A DNA stretch of 64,000 bases from assembly GCF_036492835.1 (NCBI RefSeq), contig NZ_AP025314.1, positions 3,638,010 through 3,702,009 on the forward strand. The letters run 5' to 3'. Positions 16,619 through 25,343 of the stretch are shown piece by piece. The notes beneath the pieces are model-generated. The model saw only the letters and a program-made list of their open reading frames with translations, did not search any database and had not been told where the DNA came from. Position 1 is the first letter of the stretch, and every line of letters starts with the position of its first letter. Source of the DNA: Fulvitalea axinellae. GTDB taxonomy: Bacteria > Bacteroidota > Bacteroidia > Cytophagales > Cyclobacteriaceae. The position numbers and the translations under genes were made by a program.

Positions 16619-18355
16619 ATGCGTACGCTCCTCTCTATTTTTTCAAAAGAAAATCGTTTATTCACCTTCGGTCTAACTTCCATTATCCTATACTACCTCC
16701 CTTATTTGATTTTGGGAGAAAACAGTTATATAAGAATCCACGATAATCTGGACGGGGAAATCATTTACAGGATTTTGCTCTCGCAAAACCCCGGAGAAAA
16801 AATAGATCAGGTGATGAACGGCTTGCCGACATTCACCATGATGTCACGCCATAATGTTGTTGTTTGGATTTTCAAATTATTCGAGCCGTTCACCGCATAC
16901 CTTCTCAATGATTTTTTCGTTCGTATTATCGCTTTTTTGGGAATGTATTTTCTTCTAAAAAAGAAATTTCTCGACAATGGTCCTTATTCGGAAACCATTG
17001 CCACCGGCGTCGCCGTATGTTTCGCCCTGATTCCTTTTTATTCGATTTTTTCTGGCCTTACCGTTGCGGGGCAACCTCTCGTATTATTCGCATTCTTAAA
17101 CCTTACAGACCAAAAGCCTTCTCTTTGGAACTACTTGATCATAATCATTTTCACCCTTTATTCCTCTTTGGTGTTAAGCGGCGTTTTTATATTGGCTGGT
17201 CTTGGCGCGTTTTGGTTGTTTCTCTTTATTAAAGATAGGTCCCCAAAGCCTCACTTCCTTATTGCGCTTACCCTCCTAACCATTTGTTATCTTGCCGTAG
17301 AAGCGGAATTGGTCGGATCATATCTATTTCAAAAAGACTTTGAGTCACACCGAAACGCACAAGTATTTTATCAACCTGAAATTCTCCGTTCCATCATTAA
17401 AAGCGTACAGTTTCTTTCGAAAACGCATTATCACAGCGGCTCATTTTACACAGTCCTTGTCGCACCACTCGCCGTTCTGGTTTTTCTATTTATCAGGCCT
17501 CGCCACAAAGCCACACTACCAGTTTCGATAGTCATTTTAACCATCGTTGGGATATATTTCGCTTTCCCGTACATCCGTTTTCATTTTGGAGAAGAAACCA
17601 AAATCCTCAAAGCCTTTCAATGGGACCGGTTTTACTTCCTGTTGCCTACATTATGGATGATACTTTTTGCCCTAACATTATTTTCTTTAGAAAAATCAAA
17701 ACGCTGGAAAAAATGGATTCCTGTCTTTATTATTCTTCAAGCGAGCATAGTGATCGGCGGAGATATAGATTACCTAAACAATTACAAAACGATCTCGGGA
17801 AAAGCTTCCGACCAACCCAACTATCGACAATTTTTTGCCTCTGATCTTTTTGCAGAGATCAAAACGAAAATCGGTGAAAAAGCTCCCAACTACCGAGTTG
17901 TCAATGTAGGAATTCACCCTGCCTGCGCCCTTTACAACGGCTTCCATACTCTGGACGCTTACCAGACTAATTATCCGATGGCCTATAAAAACGACTTTAG
18001 GGAAATCATCGAGCAAGAATTGGATCGCAACAAATTAATCTCAGATAATTTTGACCGTTGGGGAAACCGTTGCTACACCTATTCCAGCGAATTGGGCCTA
18101 AATTCTATCAATTCAAAAAACGTAACTGACTCACTTATGGATTTCAGGTTCAATACCAAAAAATTCAAGGCGATGGGCGGTTCACATATCATCAGCGCTG
18201 TTCCGATAAAATGTTCGGCAAGAAACAACCTTCAGTTTGTAGAAAAATTCGAAAACGACAGTTCTTTCTACCGTCTGTATCTGTACAAGGTAACAAAGCG
18301 GAAATATCCTAAACTTGGAAAAACCAATAAAATACATAATCTTTCAAACCCTTAA
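16619..18355 (+). CDS. Large polytopic membrane protein, possible GT-C transferase (DUF6044/YfhO-like)
   Basis: A 578-residue protein with about ten to twelve membrane segments in the first 400 residues and a soluble C-terminal part (about 400-578). Between the first two hydrophobic segments is the loop SYIRIHDNLDGEII with D42 and D45, placed where GT-C glycosyltransferases keep their catalytic Asp. Resembles membrane proteins called DUF6044 or YfhO-like. It lies 29 bases after the HAD gene and completes a UbiA-HAD-membrane protein operon. The idea that it uses the lipid-linked pentose is inference. No TM count was computed. Confidence 0.65.
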   Translation: MRTLLSIFSKENRLFTFGLTSIILYYLPYLILGENSYIRIHDNLDGEIIYRILLSQNPGEKIDQVMNGLPTFTMMSRHNVVVWIFKLFEPFTAYLLNDFFVRIIAFLGMYFLLKKKFLDNGPYSETIATGVAVCFALIPFYSIFSGLTVAGQPLVLFAFLNLTDQKPSLWNYLIIIIFTLYSSLVLSGVFILAGLGAFWLFLFIKDRSPKPHFLIALTLLTICYLAVEAELVGSYLFQKDFESHRNAQVFYQPEILRSIIKSVQFLSKTHYHSGSFYTVLVAPLAVLVFLFIRPRHKATLPVSIVILTIVGIYFAFPYIRFHFGEETKILKAFQWDRFYFLLPTLWMILFALTLFSLEKSKRWKKWIPVFIILQASIVIGGDIDYLNNYKTISGKASDQPNYRQFFASDLFAEIKTKIGEKAPNYRVVNVGIHPACALYNGFHTLDAYQTNYPMAYKNDFREIIEQELDRNKLISDNFDRWGNRCYTYSSELGLNSINSKNVTDSLMDFRFNTKKFKAMGGSHIISAVPIKCSARNNLQFVEKFENDSSFYRLYLYKVTKRKYPKLGKTNKIHNLSNP

Positions 18356-18372
18356 ACCAAGAATAGAACGCA

Positions 18373-19305
18373 TTGATCCTAAACGACTTTCCCGACATAA
18401 ACTTTGTCCGAAAATTACGGAATGAGCAGTCTCCCGATTTTCAGCCGGGATCCAACGGCATTTGGCCTAACGTGATAATTCACGCCCAAAAAAAGGAAAT
18501 CTTTCGTAAAGATATCGTCAGTCCGCTTTCGCTTTTTATGAATATCAAAGGGGAAAGCCATTGTACGACGGAAGGTCGAAAACACTTGATAGGTTCCGGC
18601 GAATTTTTACTTGTAAATCCGGATCAACGCATCACTTTGGAAATCGATAATCCAACAGTCACGGAAACGTTTAATATTCATATTAATACCGACTTTTTGC
18701 ATGGTAATGTTCGTTCATTAATTAGCTCTGACGACGAACTGTTGAACGAGAAAACTAACGATGTACAGGCTCCCTTATTCCATAATCAACTCTACCCCAA
18801 ACCCGATAATCTGCGCAAACTATCGGATTTTTTAATCGGAAATTTCGACGGACAAACATCCGTAACAAGTAATTTTTCAGAGACCCTTTCTGCTGTAATC
18901 GATTCCGTTTATAGTTCGCACCGGCATATCGCCAAAAAGATTGAGAAACTGCCCGCCACCAAGGCTTATGTCAGGCGAGAAGTCTATCGAAGGCTGGCTA
19001 TTGCTACAGACTATATCCGTTCCAATTATTCCGCAAAGCTAAACCTTGACAAAATAAGCATGGAAGCGGGCTTGTCGAAATTCCATTTCCTCCGGCTTTT
19101 CAAAAACTATTTCGGACTGACTCCGGCAAAATTCCTCAATGCGATTCGTATGGAAAAAGCTTCGGAAATGCTTCGCAGTTCGGATATTCCTGTCGCCGAG
19201 GTCGCAACTTTGGTCGGTTTCGATTCCGTCAATTCGTTTATCAAATCCTTCAACCGGCATAGTCAGGGTATTTCTCCAAACGCTTTCCGGAATATGGGAA
19301 AATGA
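18373..19305 (+). CDS. AraC family transcriptional regulator
   Basis: A 310-residue regulator: an N-terminal cupin-like sensor region (about 25-130, IVSPLSLFMNIKGESHCTTEG, GSGEFLLVNPDQ) and a C-terminal AraC double helix-turn-helix (about 205-308, LNLDKISMEAGLSKFHFLRL and VAEVATLVGFDSVNSFIKSF). The only upstream start is TTG at 18373, because a stop lies three codons before it; the first internal ATG would remove part of the sensor. It sits 17 bases after the membrane-protein gene, and the following gene (19378) is probably its target or partner. Confidence 0.88.
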   Translation: MILNDFPDINFVRKLRNEQSPDFQPGSNGIWPNVIIHAQKKEIFRKDIVSPLSLFMNIKGESHCTTEGRKHLIGSGEFLLVNPDQRITLEIDNPTVTETFNIHINTDFLHGNVRSLISSDDELLNEKTNDVQAPLFHNQLYPKPDNLRKLSDFLIGNFDGQTSVTSNFSETLSAVIDSVYSSHRHIAKKIEKLPATKAYVRREVYRRLAIATDYIRSNYSAKLNLDKISMEAGLSKFHFLRLFKNYFGLTPAKFLNAIRMEKASEMLRSSDIPVAEVATLVGFDSVNSFIKSFNRHSQGISPNAFRNMGK

Positions 19306-19377
19306 AAATAGCAATTTCGGATAATCCGGATTCACTGGCATGAGCGACCTTCATATCGCAATCAAATAAAACTAGCC

Positions 19378-20118
19378 ATGCTTCAGATTTCTTACTTCGC
19401 ATTATTGGCCTTGATCTTGGCCATGATTTTCGTTGGCACTTCTCTTACTTTGAAGCGAATGAATACTCCGCCGCAGAAACGAAAATCAATACTTTTGAAA
19501 GTCACTTTCGGTCTAATTGCCTGGTTCGCTTATGTCTTCACGCTCTCAAGCACCGGATTTATAGAAAGCCGAGATTTACCGCCCCGGATGCCTCTGCTGG
19601 GTATTTTGCCAACATTCTTATTCACCGCATTCTTTCTCACTACCCGAAGGTTCGACAATTTTATAAAAGCCATTCCTGCCAGTTGGCTGATCTATTACCA
19701 AAGTTTCCGGATCATAGTCGAACTGATTATTTGGTCAACTTTTCTGGAAGGGATCATTCCTAAAAACACTACTTTCGAAGGAACAAACCTTGACGTGATG
19801 GCTGGTCTTACCGCTCCTGTCGTCGCATATTTGGTTTACAATAAAAGAGCTTTGCCCGAAAATTTCGCTTTGGCCTGGAACTTTGCCAGTATAGCCATTT
19901 TAGCCGTTACGGTATTTACATTTATTTCCACCACCTTTTTTCCATCAATTTGGGCAAACCAATACCATATCGACATTAAAGCGTTCGCTTCATTTCCTTA
20001 TGTATTCATCCCGACGTTCTTTATGCCCTCCGCATTTTTCGTCCACTTTGTTTATGTGTCAAAATATTTCAGAAAGAATTCTACCAAAGCCAAAACCGCA
20101 CTTCACGCCCAAAGCTGA
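19378..20118 (+). CDS. Seven-helix-like hypothetical membrane protein
   Basis: A 246-residue, very hydrophobic protein with about seven segments. The short N-terminal side, the loop RMNTPPQKRKSILLK and the loop ESRDLPPRMPLLG suggest an inner-membrane protein with conserved charged loops. I recognise a type often found beside AraC regulators in Bacteroidota but not a named function. It follows the AraC gene by 72 bases and ends at a strong hairpin (20133-20167). Confidence 0.7.
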   Translation: MLQISYFALLALILAMIFVGTSLTLKRMNTPPQKRKSILLKVTFGLIAWFAYVFTLSSTGFIESRDLPPRMPLLGILPTFLFTAFFLTTRRFDNFIKAIPASWLIYYQSFRIIVELIIWSTFLEGIIPKNTTFEGTNLDVMAGLTAPVVAYLVYNKRALPENFALAWNFASIAILAVTVFTFISTTFFPSIWANQYHIDIKAFASFPYVFIPTFFMPSAFFVHFVYVSKYFRKNSTKAKTALHAQS

Positions 20119-20132
20119 ACTGTTTTCAATAA

Positions 20133-20167
20133 AAAAGCGCTGGATTCACTCATGTTCCAGCGCTTTT
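20133..20167 (+). terminator. Intrinsic terminator
   Basis: Twelve-base perfect arms (20133-20144 and 20156-20167) with an A run before and T-rich sequence after lie 15 bases past the membrane-protein stop. It can also serve the minus-strand DoxX gene ending at 20224. Confidence 0.8.
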
Positions 20168-20223
20168 CTTGTCGAGATCAGTTCTATATTCTAATAAAGC
20201 GATTCCACTTTTTCCTTCAACCG

Positions 20224-20724
20224 CTATCTCCGGGATTTCGCCAGTTTGTGTTCGTAAACAAAAAGGGCCAACAGAATCGCTATACCATAAACGTGAAACA
20301 AGATATTAATCAAGCCGATTTTTGAAGGAAACACATCTATGTTCAATCCCGCTCTATCCGGATGTACAGCCGTGTACAGCTCCGCCATTTCTATCTGATC
20401 AGCAAACATATTCGAGGCGTCAGGAATCACAACCGTAGCCAAAGCGACCACCAATATACCGGAAAGCGCCAAATAAGCGTACCGGCGCCACGCAAACAGC
20501 ACCGAACCCGGCAACACGAGCAACAGCCCAGCCAGAATCTCGAAGACCGTGACCGGATAAAACATAAGATGGCCGAAAGGGATCTGAACAGGACTCATGG
20601 TCAGATATTCCAAAAATGCCGCAGGTTGTATCAACTTGAATATTCCCGGGATTAAGAAAATCAGCCCAAGCCCCATTTTGGCTATCACGTAAAGCGGGTT
20701 TTTCATTCCTTCCATTGTGTTCAT
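20224..20724 (-). CDS. DoxX family membrane protein
   Basis: From the ATG at 20724 the product is 166 residues (MNTMEGMKNPLYVIAKMGLG); MEG or MKN a few codons on could also be the start. Four hydrophobic segments and the motif GLGLIFLIPGIFKLIQPAAFLEYL are typical of DoxX-like quinone-linked or stress-related membrane proteins. The long loop between segments three and four (DASNMFADQIEMAELYTA) is a little unusual. Divergent from the lipoprotein at 20926. Biochemical role not established for most members. Confidence 0.78.
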   Translation of the reverse strand: MNTMEGMKNPLYVIAKMGLGLIFLIPGIFKLIQPAAFLEYLTMSPVQIPFGHLMFYPVTVFEILAGLLLVLPGSVLFAWRRYAYLALSGILVVALATVVIPDASNMFADQIEMAELYTAVHPDRAGLNIDVFPSKIGLINILFHVYGIAILLALFVYEHKLAKSRR

Positions 20725-20925
20725 AGTTATTGGTGTGTATAGAGTTTGTAGGGTTATCAGTATGCGCCAGCTTCGTGGCAACAAGCCCTATATACGGCTA
20801 CCCGAACTATTGGTTAGCCTATAAACTCTAACTTTAGCAACAATTTTGCGAGACATGTGTAAAACATCTTTCCCGACGATTGGTTTTCACAATACGTTTT
20901 CTCGATTTAACACAACATCATACTT

Positions 20926-21468
20926 ATGAATATACGCATACTCATTCTCGCCCTTTTTGTTGCTGGACTTTATTCCTGTTCATCAAAAGAAAAGAAAAAA
21001 TCACTTCCAAAAACCAACCATAGGGTCTCGGTAAACAAACTCGCTTTTAGCCCGGTGACTATTGACAAACAAGAGAACGTGAACCTAAGAATCAAATCCG
21101 GCGCAATGGCTATTTACACTGCCGGCACAATGCGCAATCACGGCATGGTTCTCTCCACCGAAAACGGAAACATTCTCTTTGTCCCTATAGGTGAGAAACT
21201 TGTAAACGAGCTTTCGCCTGTCACCATAGTCTCATTTGAACCAAACCTATCAATAGGCCAAAATATGCGGGGCTACCTTTACACCGGTTTCGATGCGGAG
21301 GAGAGTTTGCCAGTAAAACTCGCTACCCAGATTACGCTAACGGACTCTTTATGCTCGGGAAGGGTAATTGCCATATCCAGCAAAAAACCCGCTGACACCA
21401 GTGTTTTTGTATTCAACAATATGAAGGTTTTTAATTTGGGTAGGTTCGCCAGTAAAACGGAAAAATGA
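20926..21468 (+). CDS. Hypothetical lipoprotein
   Basis: A 180-residue protein with lipoprotein signal MNIRILILALFVAGLYSC and a lysine-rich linker (SSKEKKKSLPKTN). The mature part is a likely beta-sandwich (VNLRIKSGAMAIYTAGTMR, VTIVSFEPNLSIGQNMRG). No family recognised. Single gene ended by a strong terminator. Confidence 0.72.
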   Translation: MNIRILILALFVAGLYSCSSKEKKKSLPKTNHRVSVNKLAFSPVTIDKQENVNLRIKSGAMAIYTAGTMRNHGMVLSTENGNILFVPIGEKLVNELSPVTIVSFEPNLSIGQNMRGYLYTGFDAEESLPVKLATQITLTDSLCSGRVIAISSKKPADTSVFVFNNMKVFNLGRFASKTEK

Positions 21469-21490
21469 AAAAATGGACTTTCGGTAAAAA

Positions 21491-21526
21491 CAAAAGGCTC
21501 CGAACTTCATATTTCGGAGCCTTTTG
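21491..21526 (+). terminator. Intrinsic terminator
   Basis: Perfect 14-base arms (21491-21504 and 21513-21526) with a T run directly after. Ends the lipoprotein gene and probably also the convergent glycan operon whose last stop is at 21552. Confidence 0.85.
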
Positions 21527-21551
21527 TTTTTTAACGTTTGTATTTGGATGA

Positions 21552-22808
21552 TTATCTCCCCAAGGCTTTCGCGTAGAGTTCTTCGTATTTATTTGCGATA
21601 ACCGGGTATGAATAACTACTCACAATACCCGCACGCGCGTTCGACGCCAAAGCTTCAGTTTTAGATTTATCGGTTAACAGTTCCTTCAGACGTAACGCCA
21701 AATCAGTTGCGTTTCCATATTCCGCCAAAGCCCCATTCCGGCCGTTTTTCACCAACTCGGGCGTTCCTCCCGTGGGAAAAGCAACCACTGGCAACCCGCA
21801 AGAAAGCGCTTCCATTATCGTACAACCGAAATTCTCGTCCAACGATGGCGTCACGTACAAATCCGACGCTTGGTAGAACTCCCGCATTTTGTCCTCGCCC
21901 CTCAGCAAACCTTTATAGCTTACCTCGCATATGATATCCGCAAACAGCTTCTCTTCAGACTCGGTCTTGCCACAAACGAGCAATGTCAATTTATCAATCA
22001 ACTCAGGATTCTCTGACAGCAATTTGCCCAAAGCGTCTTTCAAAATCGAAAATCCCTTACGGGGATCGTCAAGATTAAATGCGCTAAAGGCCAACACAAC
22101 TTTTTCGGGAGCAAGTCCAAACAATCTTTTCGCCGAAGCCTTGTCCCCCGCCGGAGCGAAAAGTTCGGTATCGATCGCGTTGGGAATATTTGTCAAGCTA
22201 CGTTCCGAAAGCAACGAGGATTCAGACGCCAGGTCGGTAATCCATTGGCTTACACCCACAAAATGGAAATTGCCGCTATCGTAAACCTCTTTCTTCTTTT
22301 TCCAAATCTGATGTGACAAATCCTCCGGCGCAGGCTTCTTGAGGTATTTGCAATTCCCGCAAGCCTGCTGATAGTTAAGGCACTCCTGACTATGATGACA
22401 TCCGCCCGTAAAAGGCCACATATCATGCATCGTCCAGATAATCGGTTTACCCAAACGGGCCAAATACTGCAATCCCTGCAAAGAGACAAAACCCTGATTT
22501 ATCCAATGTAAATGAAGCACGTCCGCCTCACGAACTTCCAGACGATCCCAGATTCGGGAACCTACAGTAGCCGTCGAGAATTTATAGCGAACGGATTTAT
22601 CTTTTTCATAAGGAAGAAAAAAAAGCTTTTCCAGCCCTAATCGGAACATCCCCAAACCCGAAGACTTGTAGGGCCTGGCCGTCTTTTCCGAAAACTGCAC
22701 CAAACCGGACAAATGATGATCCCGGGTAGCCAGGGCATCATACAACCGATTTCCGGCAATCGCCGCGCCACCGGATTCCGCAAACGTATTCAGGAACGTA
22801 ATTCTCAT
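21552..22808 (-). CDS. GT4 family glycosyltransferase
   Basis: A 418-residue GT-B enzyme. The N-terminal domain starts MRITFLNTFAESGGAAIAGNRLYDAL and the C-terminal nucleotide-sugar site has SLDENFGCTIMEALSCGLPVVAFPTGGTPELVKNG, the E-x7-E GT4 signature. It has the CxxC-rich segment GGCHHSQECLNYQQACGNCKYL seen in WcaI/WbuB-like Bacteroidota glycosyltransferases. Last gene of the five-gene glycan operon, starting 3 bases after the DUF115-like gene. Adds a hexose-type sugar to a surface glycan; donor unknown. Confidence 0.9.
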   Translation of the reverse strand: MRITFLNTFAESGGAAIAGNRLYDALATRDHHLSGLVQFSEKTARPYKSSGLGMFRLGLEKLFFLPYEKDKSVRYKFSTATVGSRIWDRLEVREADVLHLHWINQGFVSLQGLQYLARLGKPIIWTMHDMWPFTGGCHHSQECLNYQQACGNCKYLKKPAPEDLSHQIWKKKKEVYDSGNFHFVGVSQWITDLASESSLLSERSLTNIPNAIDTELFAPAGDKASAKRLFGLAPEKVVLAFSAFNLDDPRKGFSILKDALGKLLSENPELIDKLTLLVCGKTESEEKLFADIICEVSYKGLLRGEDKMREFYQASDLYVTPSLDENFGCTIMEALSCGLPVVAFPTGGTPELVKNGRNGALAEYGNATDLALRLKELLTDKSKTEALASNARAGIVSSYSYPVIANKYEELYAKALGR

Positions 22809-22811
22809 CCG

Positions 22812-23726
22812 TCAGTCTTTTCGGTAAATGTCAAGATTATGCTTTTTGGTGAAATTGGACACCAAGCCTTCTTTGTCAAGGTTGACGATATTATACGGCG
22901 AAAATTTCTCCAAAAACTCAAACGTAAGCGAGCAATTGAACAGAAACTGCCCCATCCGCTTATAAATCGGATTGTCTGCCAAACGACGAGTAACGGTTAT
23001 ATCGTCATAAAAATGATTGTCCTCGAAAAAAGCTTCGTTGTTCTCGTTTACGCTTACGGTTTTGAAATAATCGTTGTCCAATCCGCAAAGGTAAATTGTA
23101 TCGTAACCGCAATACAGGGCGATGCTCAGCGCCTTGAACGTACTCAAAGAGTAATAGCCCAGCGGTTTGGTAATGTCCTCCACGTTATCGGTCCGGATAT
23201 CGCAAAAATCAGGAAAATGGTAAACCGTCCGGTATTTGCCCAAACCCTTGAAGCGCATCGGAGCGAACAGCGCCACTTCGTCATCAATCACCGCCTTTAT
23301 GTCTTCCTTGATTTCGGCCCGGCGTTTTTCCGTAGTTTCGTCAAGCAACAACCCGAAATGTCTTGGATCGCTGAATACGGCATAATCCAAACGCAAGTCG
23401 TAAACCTGTTTTATCTTGGAAATAAAACTGTTGATACCGAAAATCTCAAAACCTTCCTCCCGCTGATAACGGGCCACTTTTTCGTAATCGAGCTTCTTTA
23501 GCGACGGCCCGCCCGCCAAAATAAATGCGGACTTTCCTTTTTTGCTTCCTCTCAAAGCCTTCAGGGCGTCCATTTCCTGTTTATTCGGTCTGATATATTG
23601 GAAATAGTGTTTCCAATATTTCATGGTCAAATATATCCGCTTCATTACGGCGTCGCCCAAGCTCTCCGCCGGATTCAACCGTATGAGTTTCGCCTCCTGC
23701 TTTTCCGCCCAAGTATTTATACTCAT
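22812..23726 (-). CDS. DUF115 / GT42-like protein, candidate nonulosonate transferase
   Basis: A 304-residue soluble protein. It has a Rossmann-like start SAFILAGGPSLKKLDYEKV (AGGPSL at 71-76), then FGINS (97-100), STFKALSIALYCGYDTIYLCGLD (195-217) and H238 in EDNHFYDD. The order GxGPSL, S-x-IA-LGY-IYL-G-D, then His matches both DUF115/MptE-like (Maf flagellin-glycosylation) proteins and GT42 sialyltransferases, where an equivalent His is catalytic. Its frame overlaps the phosphatase stop by four bases and it lies in an operon making a CMP-activated acid sugar, so it may be the transferase. The family choice is uncertain. Confidence 0.68.
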   Translation of the reverse strand: MSINTWAEKQEAKLIRLNPAESLGDAVMKRIYLTMKYWKHYFQYIRPNKQEMDALKALRGSKKGKSAFILAGGPSLKKLDYEKVARYQREEGFEIFGINSFISKIKQVYDLRLDYAVFSDPRHFGLLLDETTEKRRAEIKEDIKAVIDDEVALFAPMRFKGLGKYRTVYHFPDFCDIRTDNVEDITKPLGYYSLSTFKALSIALYCGYDTIYLCGLDNDYFKTVSVNENNEAFFEDNHFYDDITVTRRLADNPIYKRMGQFLFNCSLTFEFLEKFSPYNIVNLDKEGLVSNFTKKHNLDIYRKD

Positions 23727-24247
23727 TGATGAAATTGTTGCTGTTGCTCAAAATAAAGGGAAATCGCCTTATCAAGCTGGCCTTCCCTCTTTAGAATCGT
23801 CTCCACAAATTCGCGAAAGGCGCCCTCTCCTCCCGCTTTTTCCATAACAAAATCGGCTTTCGCTTTCACGTATTCCGGAGCGTTGGCCGGCGACGCCGCA
23901 ACGCCCACTTTATCCATCAGAAGCATATCGTTCAAATCATCGCCGATATACGCTACCTCTTCCCAAATACATCCCTGTTTGCGGATAATCGCTTCCACTA
24001 TTGCCACTTTATTCTTGGCTCCCATTTCCAGATAATCCACTTTCAGCTTATCGGCCCGGCGCTGGACAATCTCGGTATTTTCTCCGGTGATGATTCCCAC
24101 GGGAATATTCAGAAGACGGCAAAAAAGTACTCCCGCACTATCGGAAGTATTAAACTTTTTCCACTCGTTGCCCGTGCGGTCGTAGTACATGCCACCGTCG
24201 GTCCAAACGCCGTCGATGTCAGTGAGAACCAATTTGGGTAAAGCCAT
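23723..24247 (-). CDS. KdsC-like HAD phosphatase (type C0), predicted nonulosonate-9-phosphate phosphatase
   Basis: A 174-residue HAD enzyme without cap domain. The nucleophile pair is D10 and D12 (LTDIDGVWTDGG), motif II Thr is in GIITGENTEI and motif IV is YIGDDLNDMLLM. KdsC-type enzymes act as tetramers on KDO-8-P or, in Bacteroides, KDN-9-P. Here it sits directly after a NANS-like synthase, so a 9-phosphate nonulosonate substrate is more likely than KDO-8-P. Its stop overlaps the next gene's start (ATGA). Confidence 0.85.
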   Translation of the reverse strand: MALPKLVLTDIDGVWTDGGMYYDRTGNEWKKFNTSDSAGVLFCRLLNIPVGIITGENTEIVQRRADKLKVDYLEMGAKNKVAIVEAIIRKQGCIWEEVAYIGDDLNDMLLMDKVGVAASPANAPEYVKAKADFVMEKAGGEGAFREFVETILKREGQLDKAISLYFEQQQQFHQ

Positions 24248-24299
24248 TTCGGTATCGGATAATTGTGTTTCTAAAAATTATTGGGAGAAATTGTTAGGG

Positions 24300-25343
24300 T
24301 TAATCCACGTCGGCGGGATAGATGATTTCGTCTTGCGGAATATCACGGTTCAGTTTTCTTCCTATCAAAAGACTCCGATCCGACCACTTCACGCCGTCTC
24401 CCGGGCTGAGCAAGTGGATATCGGCTTCAGTCACACTCTCGCCGGCTTTCATCGGACGGGAAGTGGCCACCGAGCGTTCCAGTTTATGCCTTGCGGCGAT
24501 CACACTGTCGGGAACTACAATTTCCTCCACTCCCATCGAGCGCTCCAAGTTCCGGATATCGCGAACCATACGTGCTACACCGTCCACGCCCAAAGATCCG
24601 GCTTGGTCGGTACCTTTCATCTGGCGATCGAGCGTAATATGTTTTTCAATCACTCTACTACCCATCGCGACAGCGGCCAAAGGCGTAGCGATACCGATAG
24701 TGTGGTCGGAATATCCAATAACGTAGTCCGAATAATTCTTCTGCAAATATTTAATCGTATTCAGATTTACGTTTTCGTATCGGGTCGGATATTCAGAAAC
24801 GCAATGTAAAATCGAGACATTATTGTGGTGCTTTCCGATCATTTCCAAAGCTTCGTCAAGCTCGCGCTTTCCCGCCATTCCGGTAGAGATAATCATCGGA
24901 ATTCCGGTTTCGGCCATAGCTTCGAGCAAAGGCAAATTGGTCAAATCGCGAGAAGCGACTTTCAGCCGGTCCGGAGTGAAAAGCTTCAGCATACTCAGGC
25001 AACCGACGGCGCAAAGCGTTTCCACAAACTCCAATCCTTTGGATTTGGCGTATGAGTAAAGCTCGAAATGTTGCTCGTCGTTCAGTTCCAACACTTCGCG
25101 ATGTTCGCCGTAAGTCTTGCCGAAAGAATGCGGCGAATCATACGGACGATTCATTTGCGAGACGGAAAGCTCTTCTTTCAAATCACGCTTAGTCAGCTTC
25201 ACGGCGTCCATTCCCCGAAGTTTTTCGCCAAAGAGCTTGTCTTCCACCGGACGCGACACCACGTCCATAATCAGCTTCGCAATATCGACGGAACCGTTGT
25301 GGTTCTGCCCGATTTCGCCTATCAGATATGTCGATTCCATCAT
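24300..25343 (-). CDS. N-acetylneuraminate/KDN-type synthase (NeuB/NANS family)
   Basis: A 347-residue enzyme: TIM-barrel synthase (about 1-275) plus C-terminal SAF antifreeze-like domain (about 285-347, SVATSRPMKAGESVTEADI). Active-site features include GEIGQNHNGS and IGYSDHTIGIA with the metal His. Residues 66-81 (RPYDSPHSFGKTYGEH) closely resemble the same region of animal NANS, which makes 9-phosphates, and differ from bacterial NeuB. It therefore probably condenses PEP with mannose-6-P or ManNAc-6-P. ATGA overlap with the cytidylyltransferase. The stretch KVASRDLTNLP departs from the usual KxxSGDTNN pattern. Confidence 0.87.
   Translation of the reverse strand: MMESTYLIGEIGQNHNGSVDIAKLIMDVVSRPVEDKLFGEKLRGMDAVKLTKRDLKEELSVSQMNRPYDSPHSFGKTYGEHREVLELNDEQHFELYSYAKSKGLEFVETLCAVGCLSMLKLFTPDRLKVASRDLTNLPLLEAMAETGIPMIISTGMAGKRELDEALEMIGKHHNNVSILHCVSEYPTRYENVNLNTIKYLQKNYSDYVIGYSDHTIGIATPLAAVAMGSRVIEKHITLDRQMKGTDQAGSLGVDGVARMVRDIRNLERSMGVEEIVVPDSVIAARHKLERSVATSRPMKAGESVTEADIHLLSPGDGVKWSDRSLLIGRKLNRDIPQDEIIYPADVD

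Noticed and set aside
22713..23501. 262-codon plus-strand frame
   Set aside because: Antisense of the DUF115/GT42-like gene, which has clear motifs and operon overlaps.
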